The position numbers and the translations under genes are program-made. Below are positions 17,493 to 29,708 of a stretch of 64,000 bases of DNA, one piece after another. The notes under the pieces were generated by a model, which searched no databases, had not been told where the DNA came from, and saw nothing but the letters and a program-made list of their open reading frames with translations. Each line of letters opens with the position of its first letter. Within the stretch, counting starts at the first letter, position 1. Origin of the DNA: Spartobacteria bacterium (GTDB taxonomy: Bacteria; Verrucomicrobiota; Verrucomicrobiia; Chthoniobacterales; UBA10450); assembly GCA_003167555.1 (NCBI GenBank), contig PMSN01000019.1, positions 1 through 64,000 on the forward strand, in the 5' to 3' direction.

Positions 17493-18728
17493 CTACTCGA
17501 AACGCAGGGCGTCGATCGGATCGAGCGCCGCGGCGCGCCAGGCGGGGTAAAACCCGAAGCCGATTCCGATCCCCGAGCAAACAACCAGCCCCGCGATGGC
17601 CCAGCCGAAGGGGAAAATGAGATCGGCTTGCAGCCACGCCGCGAGCAGGTCTCCGCCAATCACACCGAAAATGATCCCGAGAATTCCACCAGCTTCCGAG
17701 ATGAAAACGGCCTCGGTCAGAAATTGCCGCAAGATATCGCGACTCCGCGCGCCGATTGATTTGCGAATGCCGATTTCTTTGGTCCGCTCCGTCACGCTCA
17801 CGAGCATGATGTTCATGATCCCGATGCCGGCCGCGACCAGCGCGATCAGGCTAATGACGAAGGCGCCGATCCGCACGACGTCGGCGATCGCAGTGAACGC
17901 GCTCTTGAGCGAATCGTTCGAGTAAAGTTCGAAATCGTTGTCCTGTTCCGCCCGCAGCCCCCGGGCGATTCGCATCGCGCCCATGCCCCTGTCGAGGGTG
18001 GTGTTATAAGTTTCCTGCGAAAAAGACTGCGTGGCGATGTTCACCGTGCGGTTCGACTCGCCGAAGTTCTCGAAGAAGCGCGTGATAGGCACGACACAGA
18101 TGTCGTCCTGGCTCTGGCCGAACGCCGTTCCTTTTTCCTCCAGCCCGCCAATGACGCTAAAGGTGTGCCCATTCAGCTTAATGATCTTTCCGATCGGCGA
18201 TTCGTGCGGGAACAAACGTCTCTCGATCGCTTTCCCGATAACAACGACGCTGCGCGACATCGCGACGTCTTCATCATTGATGTTGCGCCCGTAAGCCAGC
18301 GTGTAGGAATTCGCGGTGAGAAAACTGCGGTTCGATCCGGCGACGGTGAGACTGGGCGTGGTCTTGAGGCCGTTGTAAACCGCCTGCCCTTTGAAATCGA
18401 AACTCTTGAGGCAAATCTCCCGCGCGTAGCCATCCATCAATTGGTAATACCGCAAGGCCTGGCGGTAGGTGATGTTGCGGCGGTTCTCGTATTTCTTCTG
18501 CGCCCGCCCGCCGGCGCTGACGTTGGCCGGATACTTGGCGAATTGGAAAATGTTCGACCCAAGAAAGCTGATGCCGCTTTCGATTGAACTCTGGAGCGCG
18601 CCGATCGCCGTCATGACCGAGATGACGGAGAAAACGCCGATGGTAATGCCGGTCATCGTCAGCGCTGAACGAAGCTTGTTCGCACCGAGCGACGTAAGCG
18701 CCATGGCGATGATCTCCCTAAATCGCAT
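17493..18728 (-). CDS. ABC transporter permease, MacB-type (second copy)
   Basis: A 411-residue permease with an N-terminal TM helix, a large periplasmic domain and three C-terminal helices (FtsX/MacB family). The end motifs (KEIGIRKSIGARSRDILRQF) are typical. It is 11 bases from a paralogous permease and belongs with the ATPase and HlyD-type adaptor upstream. Together they would form a MacAB-like tripartite efflux or lipoprotein-release machine. The two permeases may form a heterodimer. Confidence 0.85.
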   Translation of the reverse strand: MRFREIIAMALTSLGANKLRSALTMTGITIGVFSVISVMTAIGALQSSIESGISFLGSNIFQFAKYPANVSAGGRAQKKYENRRNITYRQALRYYQLMDGYAREICLKSFDFKGQAVYNGLKTTPSLTVAGSNRSFLTANSYTLAYGRNINDEDVAMSRSVVVIGKAIERRLFPHESPIGKIIKLNGHTFSVIGGLEEKGTAFGQSQDDICVVPITRFFENFGESNRTVNIATQSFSQETYNTTLDRGMGAMRIARGLRAEQDNDFELYSNDSLKSAFTAIADVVRIGAFVISLIALVAAGIGIMNIMLVSVTERTKEIGIRKSIGARSRDILRQFLTEAVFISEAGGILGIIFGVIGGDLLAAWLQADLIFPFGWAIAGLVVCSGIGIGFGFYPAWRAAALDPIDALRFE

Positions 18729-18739
18729 GATCGGTGTTC

Positions 18740-19990
18740 CTACTCATACCGAAGAGCCGTAACCGGATCGAGCCGGGAGGCGGACCACGCCGGGGCGAAG
18801 CCGGAGACGAGACCCGTCATGACGGAGACGATCATGCTCGTCACGACCAGCGCGAACGAAAACTGGATGGGGAAAAAAGGAAAGGCGGCTCTCGTCCCGA
18901 TACACATCAGATACGCGAGGGTCAGGCCGATGATTCCGCCCACCAGACAAAGCGCGGTCGATTCGATGAGGAACTGGAGAAGAATCGTCCGCCGCCGCGC
19001 GCCCAAGGCTTTGCGCGTGCCGATTTCTTTCGTCCGCTCCTTCACGCTCACGAACGTGATGTTCATTATCCCGATGGCGCCGACGAAGAGCGACAAACCG
19101 GTAATGAACAAGCCCGCGATCGCGATCGAATTCTTGATCGGATCGAGCGTGCTCTTGAAAGCTTGCTGCTCATTGAGCGCGAAATCATTGTCCTTCTCCG
19201 GCGGCAACTCGCGAATGCGGCGCATGTAACCGATCAGCTCGTCTTTGGACTCCGCCATTTTGGTTTTGTCCTTCACTTTCACGCGCAGCTCGGATTCGCT
19301 TTTCGCGTTGAAGTACCTCTTAAACGCCGGCAACGGAATCGCGCACATCGAGTCCCAGCTGAACAATCCCAGAAAAGTTCCCTGGCGCGTATTCACGCCG
19401 ATCACTTTGAACGGGTGGCCGTTGATCAGCACCGATTTGTCGATCGGATTGTCGGAAGGAAAAAGAGCGTCCGCTACGTCGTAGCCGATCACGACCACTT
19501 CCGCGCCGCCGCGTGATTCGATCTCATTGAAGAAGCGGCCTTTCGCGCAATCGACGGTCGAGATCGCCGTGAAATCCGACGTCGTGCCGAGAATGTAGAC
19601 GTTGTTTACCTCGTTGTCGGCGAACTTGATCGTGCGGAACCAACTGGCCGCGGGCACCGCCAGGAGCAAATTGGAATTCGCGCTCGCCGCGATCATCCGG
19701 TTGAGCGGATCGGCATATTCCGTTTTGATTTTTTTCCGGCTCCGGAAATTCCACCAATCATCGCGCCTGATCCACGGCTGTTGATCGACGTAGAGCACGT
19801 CGTCGCCGAGGACCGCCATGCTGTTGTCGAACCCGGTTTGAATCCCGCCAATGGCCGTGCCCATGAGCGTGACCGCGACGATGCCGATGATGACCCCGAG
19901 AGCGGTGAGCATCGAGCGCGTCTTGTTCGCACGCATCTGGGCCGCGGCGATCTTCCAGCTTTCGGTCAACTCGTAGATGAAACGCCTCAT
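18740..19990 (-). CDS. ABC transporter permease, MacB-type (first copy)
   Basis: A 416-residue permease of the same family, with the C-terminal motif KEIGTRKALGARRRTILLQF and a periplasmic domain between helices 1 and 2. It is the upstream of two tandem paralogues separated by 11 bases. The ATPase gene ends 15 bases upstream. Its substrate is unknown. Split MacB systems with a separate ATPase are common outside enterobacteria. Confidence 0.85.
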   Translation of the reverse strand: MRRFIYELTESWKIAAAQMRANKTRSMLTALGVIIGIVAVTLMGTAIGGIQTGFDNSMAVLGDDVLYVDQQPWIRRDDWWNFRSRKKIKTEYADPLNRMIAASANSNLLLAVPAASWFRTIKFADNEVNNVYILGTTSDFTAISTVDCAKGRFFNEIESRGGAEVVVIGYDVADALFPSDNPIDKSVLINGHPFKVIGVNTRQGTFLGLFSWDSMCAIPLPAFKRYFNAKSESELRVKVKDKTKMAESKDELIGYMRRIRELPPEKDNDFALNEQQAFKSTLDPIKNSIAIAGLFITGLSLFVGAIGIMNITFVSVKERTKEIGTRKALGARRRTILLQFLIESTALCLVGGIIGLTLAYLMCIGTRAAFPFFPIQFSFALVVTSMIVSVMTGLVSGFAPAWSASRLDPVTALRYE

Positions 19991-20005
19991 TTGAAAGGAA
20001 TGCCG

Positions 20006-20752
20006 CTAGCTGAACGCCAGTGTCTGGATCTCCGTCGGCTCGGAGTTCGCATCGCTCTCGATCAAGCCGTCCCGCAAATGGACCGTGCGCCGGGCGTGAC
20101 GCGCGATGTCCGCTTCGTGAGTGACGAGAATGATCGTGTTTCCGGCCTGATACAAATTCTCCAGCAACGCCATGATTTCCTCGCCGGTTTTTGAGTCGAG
20201 GTTACCGGTCGGCTCGTCCGCCAGAATGATGGAAGGATTATTGACGAGCGCACGGGCGATGGCCACGCGCTGGCGTTGCCCGCCCGACAACTCGTTAGGT
20301 TTGTGATGCAGCCGGTCGCCCAGACCGACATCCCGCAACGTCTGCGCCGCCCGCTCTTCCCGCGTCTCCGGATCGATCCCGGCATAGATCAACGGTAGCT
20401 CGACATTGCGCAGGCTGGTCGAGCGCGGGAGAAGATTGAAGGTCTGAAAAACAAAGCCGATCTCGCGGTTGCGGATCGCGGCCAGCTCGTCGTCATCCAT
20501 CGAAGAGACATCCTTGCCGTTGAACTCGTAGCGCCCGGAGCTGGGCGTATCGAGGCAGCCGAGCATGTTCATGAGGGTCGATTTCCCGCTGCCGCTCGGG
20601 CCCATGATGGCGAGGTATTCGTTGCGATGAATCTGGAGTGTCACGCCGCGCAAGGCATGGACGGTTTCCTCGCCCATGACGTAGTGCTTCGTAATATTCT
20701 CGATGTCGATCACGATCGGACCGCGCGGGCGCATCGTCTCGGTGTTCAACAT
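20006..20752 (-). CDS. ABC transporter ATP-binding protein, LolD/MacB-type
   Basis: A 248-residue ATPase. Walker A is GPSGSGKST, the signature is [15 protein letters not shown], Walker B is IILADEP and the switch is VTHEADIA. The N-terminal start [12 protein letters not shown] has an internal ATG that could also serve. It energises the two downstream permeases. The adaptor gene precedes it by 43 bases. Confidence 0.9.
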   Translation of the reverse strand: MLNTETMRPRGPIVIDIENITKHYVMGEETVHALRGVTLQIHRNEYLAIMGPSGSGKSTLMNMLGCLDTPSSGRYEFNGKDVSSMDDDELAAIRNREIGFVFQTFNLLPRSTSLRNVELPLIYAGIDPETREERAAQTLRDVGLGDRLHHKPNELSGGQRQRVAIARALVNNPSIILADEPTGNLDSKTGEEIMALLENLYQAGNTIILVTHEADIARHARRTVHLRDGLIESDANSEPTEIQTLAFS

Positions 20753-20795
20753 ATTCGTCGGGTAACTCAGGCAACTGCAGCGCGCGGGTGCGAGA

Positions 20796-22145
20796 CTATT
20801 TCGTCGTTTCCTTGTCGATTACGACCTTGGCCCCGTCCTTCAGTTTGCGGCTGATGGCGCTGTAACTGCCGGAAATGACTTCGTCGCCGGCGTTGATGCC
20901 GCTTTTGATTTCCATGGAGGTGTCATCCGCGATCCCCGTGGTCACCTTCACCATCTGCGCTTTGTCTCCTTTTTTGATAAAGACGACTTTCGACAATTTC
21001 TCGCGATCGATCTTCGCGGCGGTTTTCTCCTGACGTTCGTTCGTGACCTCGGCGTTGTTGTCGCTCTGGTCGCGCGCGGCGATTTTTTGTTTGCGCTTCT
21101 CGATTTCTTCCGGACTGAGGTTGCTGTCACCGGTGCGAATCGTCACGCTTTGCATCGGCACCGCCACGGCATCCTTGACCATGTTCGTCTCGATATCGGC
21201 CGTGCTGCTCAAGCCTGGACGTAAGGCTACATCGTGGTCCTCGATGCGAATTTTTACTTCGAAATTCGTGACCTCTTCCTGAGTCCCGGCGGCGCTGGTT
21301 GTACCGGTGTTCGCGATCTGCTGCACGGTGCCTTTAAACTTGCGCTCGGTGTAGGCGTCGATCGTGATCGTCGCCTTCTGCCCAGTCTTCACGTTCACGA
21401 CGTCGTTTTCGTTCACGTCGATGCGTGCCTCCATATGACTCAAGTCGGCGACGCGCATGACTTCCGTTCCGGCAAACTGATTCGTCGCGACGACGCGCTC
21501 GCCCAACTTGCTGTTGAGCACGGTGATCGTGCCGTCGATCGGCGAGTAAATCGTGGTCTTCGAAAGTTGATCGCGGGCTTGGCTGGATCCTGCTTCCGCC
21601 CGCTCGATTTCGTGCTGCGTACTTTCCAAGGTCGATCTCGCTACATCCCGCGCCGTCTGGGCCACGCTAAACTCCGATTCCGAAATCATTTTCTTCGAAA
21701 ACAGATCCTGCGCGCGTTTCAGATCGAGCTCGGTTTTCGAGAGCGTCGCCTTCTGCTGCAAGTTCACCGCCTTCGCGGTACTGATCGCAGCCTCCTGCTG
21801 TTCGAGCTGGGCTTTGTACGAATCGGGCTTTATCTTCAACAGCAGGTCGCCCTTTTTCACCACCATCCCGTCCACGACCGGCAGCTCGATGATTTCCCCG
21901 GCGACTTCAGGCGAAATCTTCACTTCCACCTCCGGCTGCACTTTGCCCGTCGCGGAAACAGTTTGCAGAATGGTTTTCCGCACGGCTTTTTCAGTCGTGA
22001 CGGGAATCGGTTTCTCCCGCTTCCCGAGGATGGCGGAAACAATTATCCAGAGCACGATCAGCCCGATGGAGCCCAGGATGATATAACGTTTGCGGCGCGA
22101 ACGACGCTTCTTGATCGGAGATGGACTAGTGGCGACTTGATGCAT
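20796..22145 (-). CDS. MacA/HlyD-type periplasmic adaptor
   Basis: A 449-residue membrane-fusion protein. It has an N-terminal membrane anchor ([20 protein letters not shown]), a lipoyl-like pair of halves ([20 protein letters not shown], then the reverse at [15 protein letters not shown]), an alpha-hairpin of about 100 residues and beta-barrel domains. The N-terminus is basic and cytoplasmic. Such proteins link an inner-membrane ABC transporter to an outer-membrane channel; no TolC gene is in the window. It heads a four-gene operon on the minus strand. Confidence 0.88.
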   Translation of the reverse strand: MHQVATSPSPIKKRRSRRKRYIILGSIGLIVLWIIVSAILGKREKPIPVTTEKAVRKTILQTVSATGKVQPEVEVKISPEVAGEIIELPVVDGMVVKKGDLLLKIKPDSYKAQLEQQEAAISTAKAVNLQQKATLSKTELDLKRAQDLFSKKMISESEFSVAQTARDVARSTLESTQHEIERAEAGSSQARDQLSKTTIYSPIDGTITVLNSKLGERVVATNQFAGTEVMRVADLSHMEARIDVNENDVVNVKTGQKATITIDAYTERKFKGTVQQIANTGTTSAAGTQEEVTNFEVKIRIEDHDVALRPGLSSTADIETNMVKDAVAVPMQSVTIRTGDSNLSPEEIEKRKQKIAARDQSDNNAEVTNERQEKTAAKIDREKLSKVVFIKKGDKAQMVKVTTGIADDTSMEIKSGINAGDEVISGSYSAISRKLKDGAKVVIDKETTK

Positions 22146-22288
22146 TTTTTGAGGGGGGGGAAGAGTTGTTGAGGCGAGAGGAATAATGGCTTTTTAGACC
22201 TTTGGAAAGCTTTTGTGGTTCACGGGAAGGCCGCAACGGGCGGAAACGACAGGAATGAGGAGGGCGACCATGGCGGGCAAAAGATTAT

Positions 22289-23413
22289 CTACATTCGATA
22301 AGATGCAATGGCCGTGCCTACGGATTCAAAATATGGGTCGGCGGGGTGCGATTCTGAAGAAAAACGGCTCCGAATCCTCTCAATGGCCCACAGCGCGTGC
22401 TCGGCGATCAGCGGCTCCGGATCGTCGGCCGCTCTCTGAAGCGCCGGCAGATCGGTGCGGTCCCCGACATTTCCGAGGGCGACGCAAACGTTGCGCAAAA
22501 ATCCACGGCGCTTGATTCGTTTGATGGGGGAGCGGCGGAAGAGCGCGTGGAATTGTGCATCGTCGAGGGCAAGATAGTCGCGCAAGGGCATTCGCGTTGC
22601 CGGCGTGGAGGCGAAACTGGCCTCACGCGAAACTGAGGCGAAGCGGTTCCACGGACACGCGTCAAGGCAATCGTCGCAACCATAAATCCGGTCGCCCATG
22701 AGCGGTCGCAGCTCGACCGGGATCGCGCCTTTGAGTTCGATCGTCAGGTAAGAGATGCAACGGCGGGCATCGAGCTTGTGCGGTGCGGTGATCGCGCCCG
22801 TGGGACACGCAGCGATGCATCGCACGCAGATACCGCAGCGCGAAGGTTGCTCCGCATCCGCCGGCAACTCCAGCGTCGTCAGAATTTCGCCGAGGAAAAA
22901 CCAGGTGCCGAGCTGCGGATCGATCAGCATCGTACTTTTCCCGTGCCACCCGATGCCCGCCGCGGCGGCGTAATCGCGCTCGAGGACCGGGCCCGTGTCC
23001 ACGTAGCATTTTTGCGTGCCGCCGTGCGTTGTCAGAAACTCGCTCAACTGCTCCAGTTTCCGCAGCATGACTTCGTGGTAGTCCTCGCCCCAGGCGTAAC
23101 GGGCGATCCTTCCGGTTGTCTTACCTCGCGACTCGGCGGCCGGCTCCCCTTGAAAGTAATTTAGCGCGACCACAATGACGGAGCGCGCGCCCGGCAAAAC
23201 CTTTTCCGGATCGGACCGCTTCTCTTCGCCTCGCCCCATCCATTCCATTTCGCCTGCCGCGCCCTCCCGCAACCACATCCGAAATTCCGCCCCGTGCCGC
23301 GGTGGAGTTGCCGCCGTCACTTTGCACGAATCGAATCCCAGCGCGCGGGCGCGAGCGACGATTTCGTCCCTGAGATCGGGCTCCACGCTTTCGGGCGGCA
23401 CGGCCGGGTTCAC
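22289..23413 (-). CDS. queG: Epoxyqueuosine reductase
   Basis: A 374-residue enzyme that reduces epoxyqueuosine to queuosine in tRNA wobble position 34, using cobalamin and two [4Fe-4S] clusters. The clusters' ligands are clear: CGICVRCIAACP, then CDDCLDACPW. The N-terminal cobalamin-binding domain and a C-terminal helical repeat region (DLPALQRAADDPEPLIAEHA) complete the family architecture. It overlaps aroK by 4 bases (23410-23413), so the two are co-transcribed. Confidence 0.93.
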   Translation of the reverse strand: MNPAVPPESVEPDLRDEIVARARALGFDSCKVTAATPPRHGAEFRMWLREGAAGEMEWMGRGEEKRSDPEKVLPGARSVIVVALNYFQGEPAAESRGKTTGRIARYAWGEDYHEVMLRKLEQLSEFLTTHGGTQKCYVDTGPVLERDYAAAAGIGWHGKSTMLIDPQLGTWFFLGEILTTLELPADAEQPSRCGICVRCIAACPTGAITAPHKLDARRCISYLTIELKGAIPVELRPLMGDRIYGCDDCLDACPWNRFASVSREASFASTPATRMPLRDYLALDDAQFHALFRRSPIKRIKRRGFLRNVCVALGNVGDRTDLPALQRAADDPEPLIAEHALWAIERIRSRFSSESHPADPYFESVGTAIASYRM

Positions 23414-23931
23414 AAGCTCTCCATACTCCGAAGGACAGCTTCCGCCACCTCCTCGTGGGTCAGGCGCGAAGTGTCCACCTTGAAGTCCGCGGCCTCGCGA
23501 TAGATCGGCTCACGCTCCCGCAATAATTTTGCTAATGTGCCGCGCGGGTCTTCGGTTTGCAGGAGCGGCCGGGTCGTCCGCCGCGAGACGCGCTGGAAAA
23601 GCGTTTCTTCATCCGCTTCGAGATGCACGAGCGTTCCCAGGCGCCGCAATAATTCCACGTTCTCAGGACGCAACACGATCCCTCCACCCGTCACGATGAT
23701 GCTCGGAGCAACGCCCGATAATTCCCGCAGCGCCTCGGTCTCCGCATCGCGAAATTTTTCTTCGCCAAATGCGCTGAAGATTTCCGCGATGTCCCTGCCG
23801 AATCGCTTCGAGACGCTTTCATCCGTGTCGAAGCGAGGCCATCCCGTCTTCCGCGCTAGAGCGCGCCCGGTCGAAGACTTACCGCTGCCCATGAATCCGA
23901 TGAGCACAATCGCTCGGCCGCGTCCGGTCAT
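23410..23931 (-). CDS. aroK: Shikimate kinase
   Basis: A 173-residue P-loop kinase that phosphorylates shikimate in aromatic amino acid synthesis. The Walker A is GFMGSGKSSTG at about residues 13-23. The shikimate-binding Asp is in FDTDES, and the GGG motif (VTGGGIVLR) and the R in the RTTRPLL lid are present. The start codon choice is supported by the motif position. It is co-transcribed with queG. Confidence 0.93.
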   Translation of the reverse strand: MTGRGRAIVLIGFMGSGKSSTGRALARKTGWPRFDTDESVSKRFGRDIAEIFSAFGEEKFRDAETEALRELSGVAPSIIVTGGGIVLRPENVELLRRLGTLVHLEADEETLFQRVSRRTTRPLLQTEDPRGTLAKLLREREPIYREAADFKVDTSRLTHEEVAEAVLRSMESL

Positions 23932-24016
23932 CTCTTAGTATGAAGTCGCGGCGCCTCGTTGCAAAAAGAGCTTTGCAAGCCGAGCGGTTCTGGGGAAGTG
24001 ATGATGAAACGCCAAC

Positions 24017-24517
24017 ATGCCTGAGCAAAAATCTTCCACCGCGCTCGTGGCCATCGTCATGGGCAGCGCTTCCGATTGGGAAACGATGCGCCATTCCGTC
24101 GAGCTGCTCGACGAGCTGGGTGTGCCGAACGAACACCGGATCGTTTCCGCGCATCGCACCCCGGAGATGATGGCGGACTTCGCGCGGACCGCGGCGCAAC
24201 GCGGGCTGCGCGTGATCATCGCTGGCGCGGGAGGCGCCGCGCATTTGCCAGGCATGATCGCCGCGCACACCTGGCTCCCGGTTCTCGGCGTTCCGGTGCA
24301 ATCGCACGCCCTGCACGGAATGGATTCACTCCTTTCGATCGCGCAAATGCCCGCGGGCGTTCCCGTCGGCACGCTCGCCATCGGGACAGCGGGTGCGACC
24401 AACGCCGCGCTTCTCGCCGCGAGCATCCTCGGATTGAGCGACGAAAAGGTGCGCAAGAAAGTCGAAGCGTTTCGAAAACGGCAGACGGACGCGGTGCTGA
24501 CGCAACGCGTGCCATGA
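24017..24517 (+). CDS. purE: N5-carboxyaminoimidazole ribonucleotide mutase
   Basis: A 166-residue enzyme that converts N5-CAIR to CAIR in purine synthesis. The family signature [11 protein letters not shown] and the AHRTPEMM motif with the catalytic His are visible, as are the Gly-rich [11 protein letters not shown] strand and [16 protein letters not shown]. It is the class I bacterial form, which fits the adjacent purK. The stop overlaps the purK start by 4 bases. Confidence 0.95.
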   Translation: MPEQKSSTALVAIVMGSASDWETMRHSVELLDELGVPNEHRIVSAHRTPEMMADFARTAAQRGLRVIIAGAGGAAHLPGMIAAHTWLPVLGVPVQSHALHGMDSLLSIAQMPAGVPVGTLAIGTAGATNAALLAASILGLSDEKVRKKVEAFRKRQTDAVLTQRVP

Positions 24518-25659
24518 CCCAGCGTTACCTGCCGGGCGCAACCATCGGCGTGATGGGCAGCGGCCAGCTTGGCCGCATGTTCGCGATGGCGGCGCGGCGA
24601 ATGGGATACCGCGTTCACATTTTCAGTCCGGAGCGGGACAGTCCGGCCGGTCAACTGGCCGATCGCGAAGTCGTGGCGCCCTACCGCGATGAGAAGGCCG
24701 TCCGAGCATTCGCGCGGAACGTCGATTTGCTCACTTTTGAATTCGAAAACATTCCGCTCGAGACGATCGAGTGGTCGGCCAGCGAATGCGACGTGCGTCC
24801 GGCCGGCTCGGTTCTGCATTTGGCCCAACATCGGTTGCGCGAAAAAGATTTTCTTTCCGGCGCTGGAATTCCCGTCGCGCCTTATCGCGCAGTGCGAAGC
24901 GCTGCGGATCTTTCCGAAGCGGTGAAACAACTCGGGCTCCCCTCGATTCTAAAGAGCGCGGCGTTCGGCTACGACGGGAAAGGGCAAGAACTAATTGTCT
25001 CCCGCAACGATCTTGGAAAAATCTGGAAGGCGCGTTCAGGCGACGAACTGATCCTGGAGCGCGCGATTGCTTTCGAGAAGGAAGTTTCGGTGATTGTCGC
25101 GCGCGGCCCGGACGGAGCGGTCGCCACATTTCCCGTCTGCGAGAACCTTCATCGTAATCACATTCTCGACCTCACGGTTGTGCCGGCAAGGATGGATGAT
25201 TCCATCGCTGATGCGGCCGCCGCGCTCGGGGAAATGATCGCAAGAAGGATGGAGCTGGTCGGATTGCTCGCTGTGGAAATGTTTTTGACAGCCGATGGCG
25301 GGTTGCTCGTGAATGAACTCGCGCCGCGTCCGCACAACTCCGGGCACTGGACGATCGAAGGCTGCAACACGAGCCAGTTCGAACAACACGTCCGCGCGGT
25401 GTGCGGTTTGCCGCTCGGCTCCAGCGAGATTATTCAACCCGCTGCCATGGCAAATTTGCTCGGAGATCTCTGGCAAGCCGGCGAGCCGGATTGGGCCGCG
25501 GCGCTCGAAATCAAAGGCGTGCATCTGCATCTTTACGGGAAACAGGAGCCGAGGCCGGGCCGTAAAATGGGCCACCTGACCGCACTGGCCCCGAGCGCTG
25601 AAGCGGCCATGGCAGCTGTAACAGAAGCAAGAGCGGCTCTCACGCGACCGATCTCGTGA
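24514..25659 (+). CDS. purK: N5-carboxyaminoimidazole ribonucleotide synthase
   Basis: A 381-residue ATP-grasp enzyme that makes N5-CAIR from AIR, bicarbonate and ATP. It opens with [13 protein letters not shown] and holds ATP-grasp marks ([47 protein letters not shown]). The start ATG 24514 overlaps purE's stop (ATGA) and is preferred over the much longer open frame upstream. The stop overlaps the tsaC-like start by 4 bases, making a three-gene run. Confidence 0.93.
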   Translation: MTQRYLPGATIGVMGSGQLGRMFAMAARRMGYRVHIFSPERDSPAGQLADREVVAPYRDEKAVRAFARNVDLLTFEFENIPLETIEWSASECDVRPAGSVLHLAQHRLREKDFLSGAGIPVAPYRAVRSAADLSEAVKQLGLPSILKSAAFGYDGKGQELIVSRNDLGKIWKARSGDELILERAIAFEKEVSVIVARGPDGAVATFPVCENLHRNHILDLTVVPARMDDSIADAAAALGEMIARRMELVGLLAVEMFLTADGGLLVNELAPRPHNSGHWTIEGCNTSQFEQHVRAVCGLPLGSSEIIQPAAMANLLGDLWQAGEPDWAAALEIKGVHLHLYGKQEPRPGRKMGHLTALAPSAEAAMAAVTEARAALTRPIS

Positions 25660-26594
25660 AAACAGAAATTCTTCGCGCGGGAAGTAGCGAAGCGATTGCA
25701 CGAGCGGTGAAGTTGTTGCGCGAAGGCGCAGCCGTCGCGCTCCCGACCGAAACGGTCTACGGGCTCGCTGCGGACGCGTTGAAAGAAGAGGCGGTCTTGA
25801 AAATCTTTGCCGCAAAAGATCGGCCGCGTTTCGATCCGCTTATCGTTCACCTTCCCGATTCCGATTGGATCGGGCGCGTGGCCGTCGTCGAAGATTCCGC
25901 GCGCGAAATTCTCGATCGGTTGCGGGCGCGCTTCTGGCCCGGCCCGCTCACTTTCGTCCTGCCACGGCGAACGCTCGTTCCCGATCTGGTCACATCAGGC
26001 CTCGATACCGTGGCGATCAGAATCAGTTCGCATCCTGTTTTCGGCGAAGTCATTCGCGGATTCGGCGGTCCGCTCGCCGCGCCGAGCGCGAATCGATTCG
26101 GACGGATCAGTCCCACTGCCGCCGACCATGTCCGCGAAGAACTTGATGGTCTCATTCCGCTCATCCTGGATGCCGGAACGACGACGCACGGACTCGAATC
26201 GACCATCGTGGCTCTTCGAAACGGACGGATCGAAGTTTTGCGACGCGGTCCGATCACGAAGGAGCAGCTCGCGGAATTCGGCGAAGTCTTCGTCGTCCCG
26301 AGCGGACCGCGTCCCGAGGCGCCGGGTCAACTTCCATCGCACTATGCACCGCGGACGCCACTCGTGTTGGTCGACGATCTCACGTCATTCGTTCCGCCTG
26401 TCGGACAAAAGTGCGGATTCATTCAAATGCGGACACTCAGCGAACGCGGAGATTTGGCAGAAGCGGCCGCCAATCTTTTCCGTTGCCTCCGCGAGTTGGA
26501 TCACGCGGGTCTCGATCTGATCGTCGCCGAAAAACTACCGGACGAAGGCCTTGGGGCCGCGATCAACGACCGGCTTCGCCGCGCCGCAAAGTAG
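25656..26594 (+). CDS. L-threonylcarbamoyladenylate synthase, long form
   Basis: A 312-residue Sua5/YrdC/YwlC protein that makes threonylcarbamoyl-AMP for tRNA t6A modification. The YrdC domain (about 1-205) carries ALPTETVYGLAADA and the GPLAAPSANRFGRISPTAAD substrate pocket. A Sua5-type C-terminal domain fills the rest. It starts at GTG 25656, overlapping purK by 4 bases. It is named tsaC in many genomes; the C-terminal domain makes the Sua5 name equally apt. Confidence 0.9.
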   Translation: MKTEILRAGSSEAIARAVKLLREGAAVALPTETVYGLAADALKEEAVLKIFAAKDRPRFDPLIVHLPDSDWIGRVAVVEDSAREILDRLRARFWPGPLTFVLPRRTLVPDLVTSGLDTVAIRISSHPVFGEVIRGFGGPLAAPSANRFGRISPTAADHVREELDGLIPLILDAGTTTHGLESTIVALRNGRIEVLRRGPITKEQLAEFGEVFVVPSGPRPEAPGQLPSHYAPRTPLVLVDDLTSFVPPVGQKCGFIQMRTLSERGDLAEAAANLFRCLRELDHAGLDLIVAEKLPDEGLGAAINDRLRRAAK

Positions 26595-26600
26595 CTCGCG

Positions 26601-28951
<2,351 letters not shown>

Positions 28952-28989
28952 TGTGATCGGCGAATCATGTGGACGCACCACTGCGCGAT

Positions 28990-29145
28990 GTCATCCCGAG
29001 TCGCGCAGACGACGAGGGACCTCGCATCTGCAATGCCGGTTTGCTTGTGCCGGGCAGCGTCGAAAACATGTGCGATAGGCACTTCGCGAAAGCGGGCGAG
29101 TGAGCCTGTGAGAGGTCCCTCGCTGTCTGCGCAGCTCGGGATGAC
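28990..29145. repeat. GTCATCCCGAG bipartite repeat element
   Basis: GTCATCCCGAG at 28990-29000 and its reverse complement CTCGGGATGAC at 29135-29145 bound an imperfect inverted repeat with AGGGACCTC and GAGAGGTCCCT inner arms. Related elements lie at 36210-36342 and 57189-57278. It separates kdsB from gmhB. Elements of this family are common in the intergenic DNA of many bacteria. Confidence 0.7.
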
Positions 29146-29159
29146 AGCCGTTTTGTTCA

Positions 29160-29708
29160 TCATCGCTCTTTCAAAATAATCTCGGCTGCGTGTGCGAGAT
29201 CGCGGGCGATCCAATCGGCGCCGCAGTTTGGTTCCCCTGCGCCATAGCCAGTTCGGACGAGAATCGTGCGGGCGCCAGCATTTCGTCCACACTCGATGTC
29301 GCTCGCTTTGTCGCCGATGAACCAGGAGCGCGTGAGATCGAGGCGGTGATCGCGTTGCGCTTCGAGCACCATTCCGGGCGCGGGCTTGCGCTGCACGGAA
29401 TTCTTTCCGGGCACATCTGGACAATAATAGGAAGCGTCGATGAGTCCGGCGCCGAGCTGCCGCAGAAATTCCTGCTCGACCGCGCGGTAATCGTTCTCCG
29501 TGAAGTAACCGCGTCCGATGCCGCTCTGGTTCGTGATGATGATCAACTTGTAGCCGCGTTCCTTCAGCCGCCGCAACGCCGCCGCTGCTTCCTGGAAAAC
29601 TTCGACCTTCCCGGGATCGCCGCAGTAATCGACGTCGCGCATGAGCGTTCCATCGCGATCCAGAAAAATGGCGGGCCAGGTCTCGTTAGGCGGCCCCGTC
29701 ATTTTCAA
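29160..29708 (-). CDS. gmhB: D-glycero-beta-D-manno-heptose-1,7-bisphosphate 7-phosphatase
   Basis: A 182-residue HAD phosphatase for LPS heptose synthesis. The nucleophile motif is FLDRDGTLMRD, motif II is IITNQSG and the GDKASDIECGRNAG motif is present. In Escherichia coli the zinc is held by one Cys, one His and two Cys in a loop before RKPxPG; here only the first Cys (YYCPDVPG) remains before QRKPAPG. That suggests a zinc-less variant. It overlaps the kinase gene by 23 bases. Confidence 0.88.
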   Translation of the reverse strand: MKMTGPPNETWPAIFLDRDGTLMRDVDYCGDPGKVEVFQEAAAALRRLKERGYKLIIITNQSGIGRGYFTENDYRAVEQEFLRQLGAGLIDASYYCPDVPGKNSVQRKPAPGMVLEAQRDHRLDLTRSWFIGDKASDIECGRNAGARTILVRTGYGAGEPNCGADWIARDLAHAAEIILKER

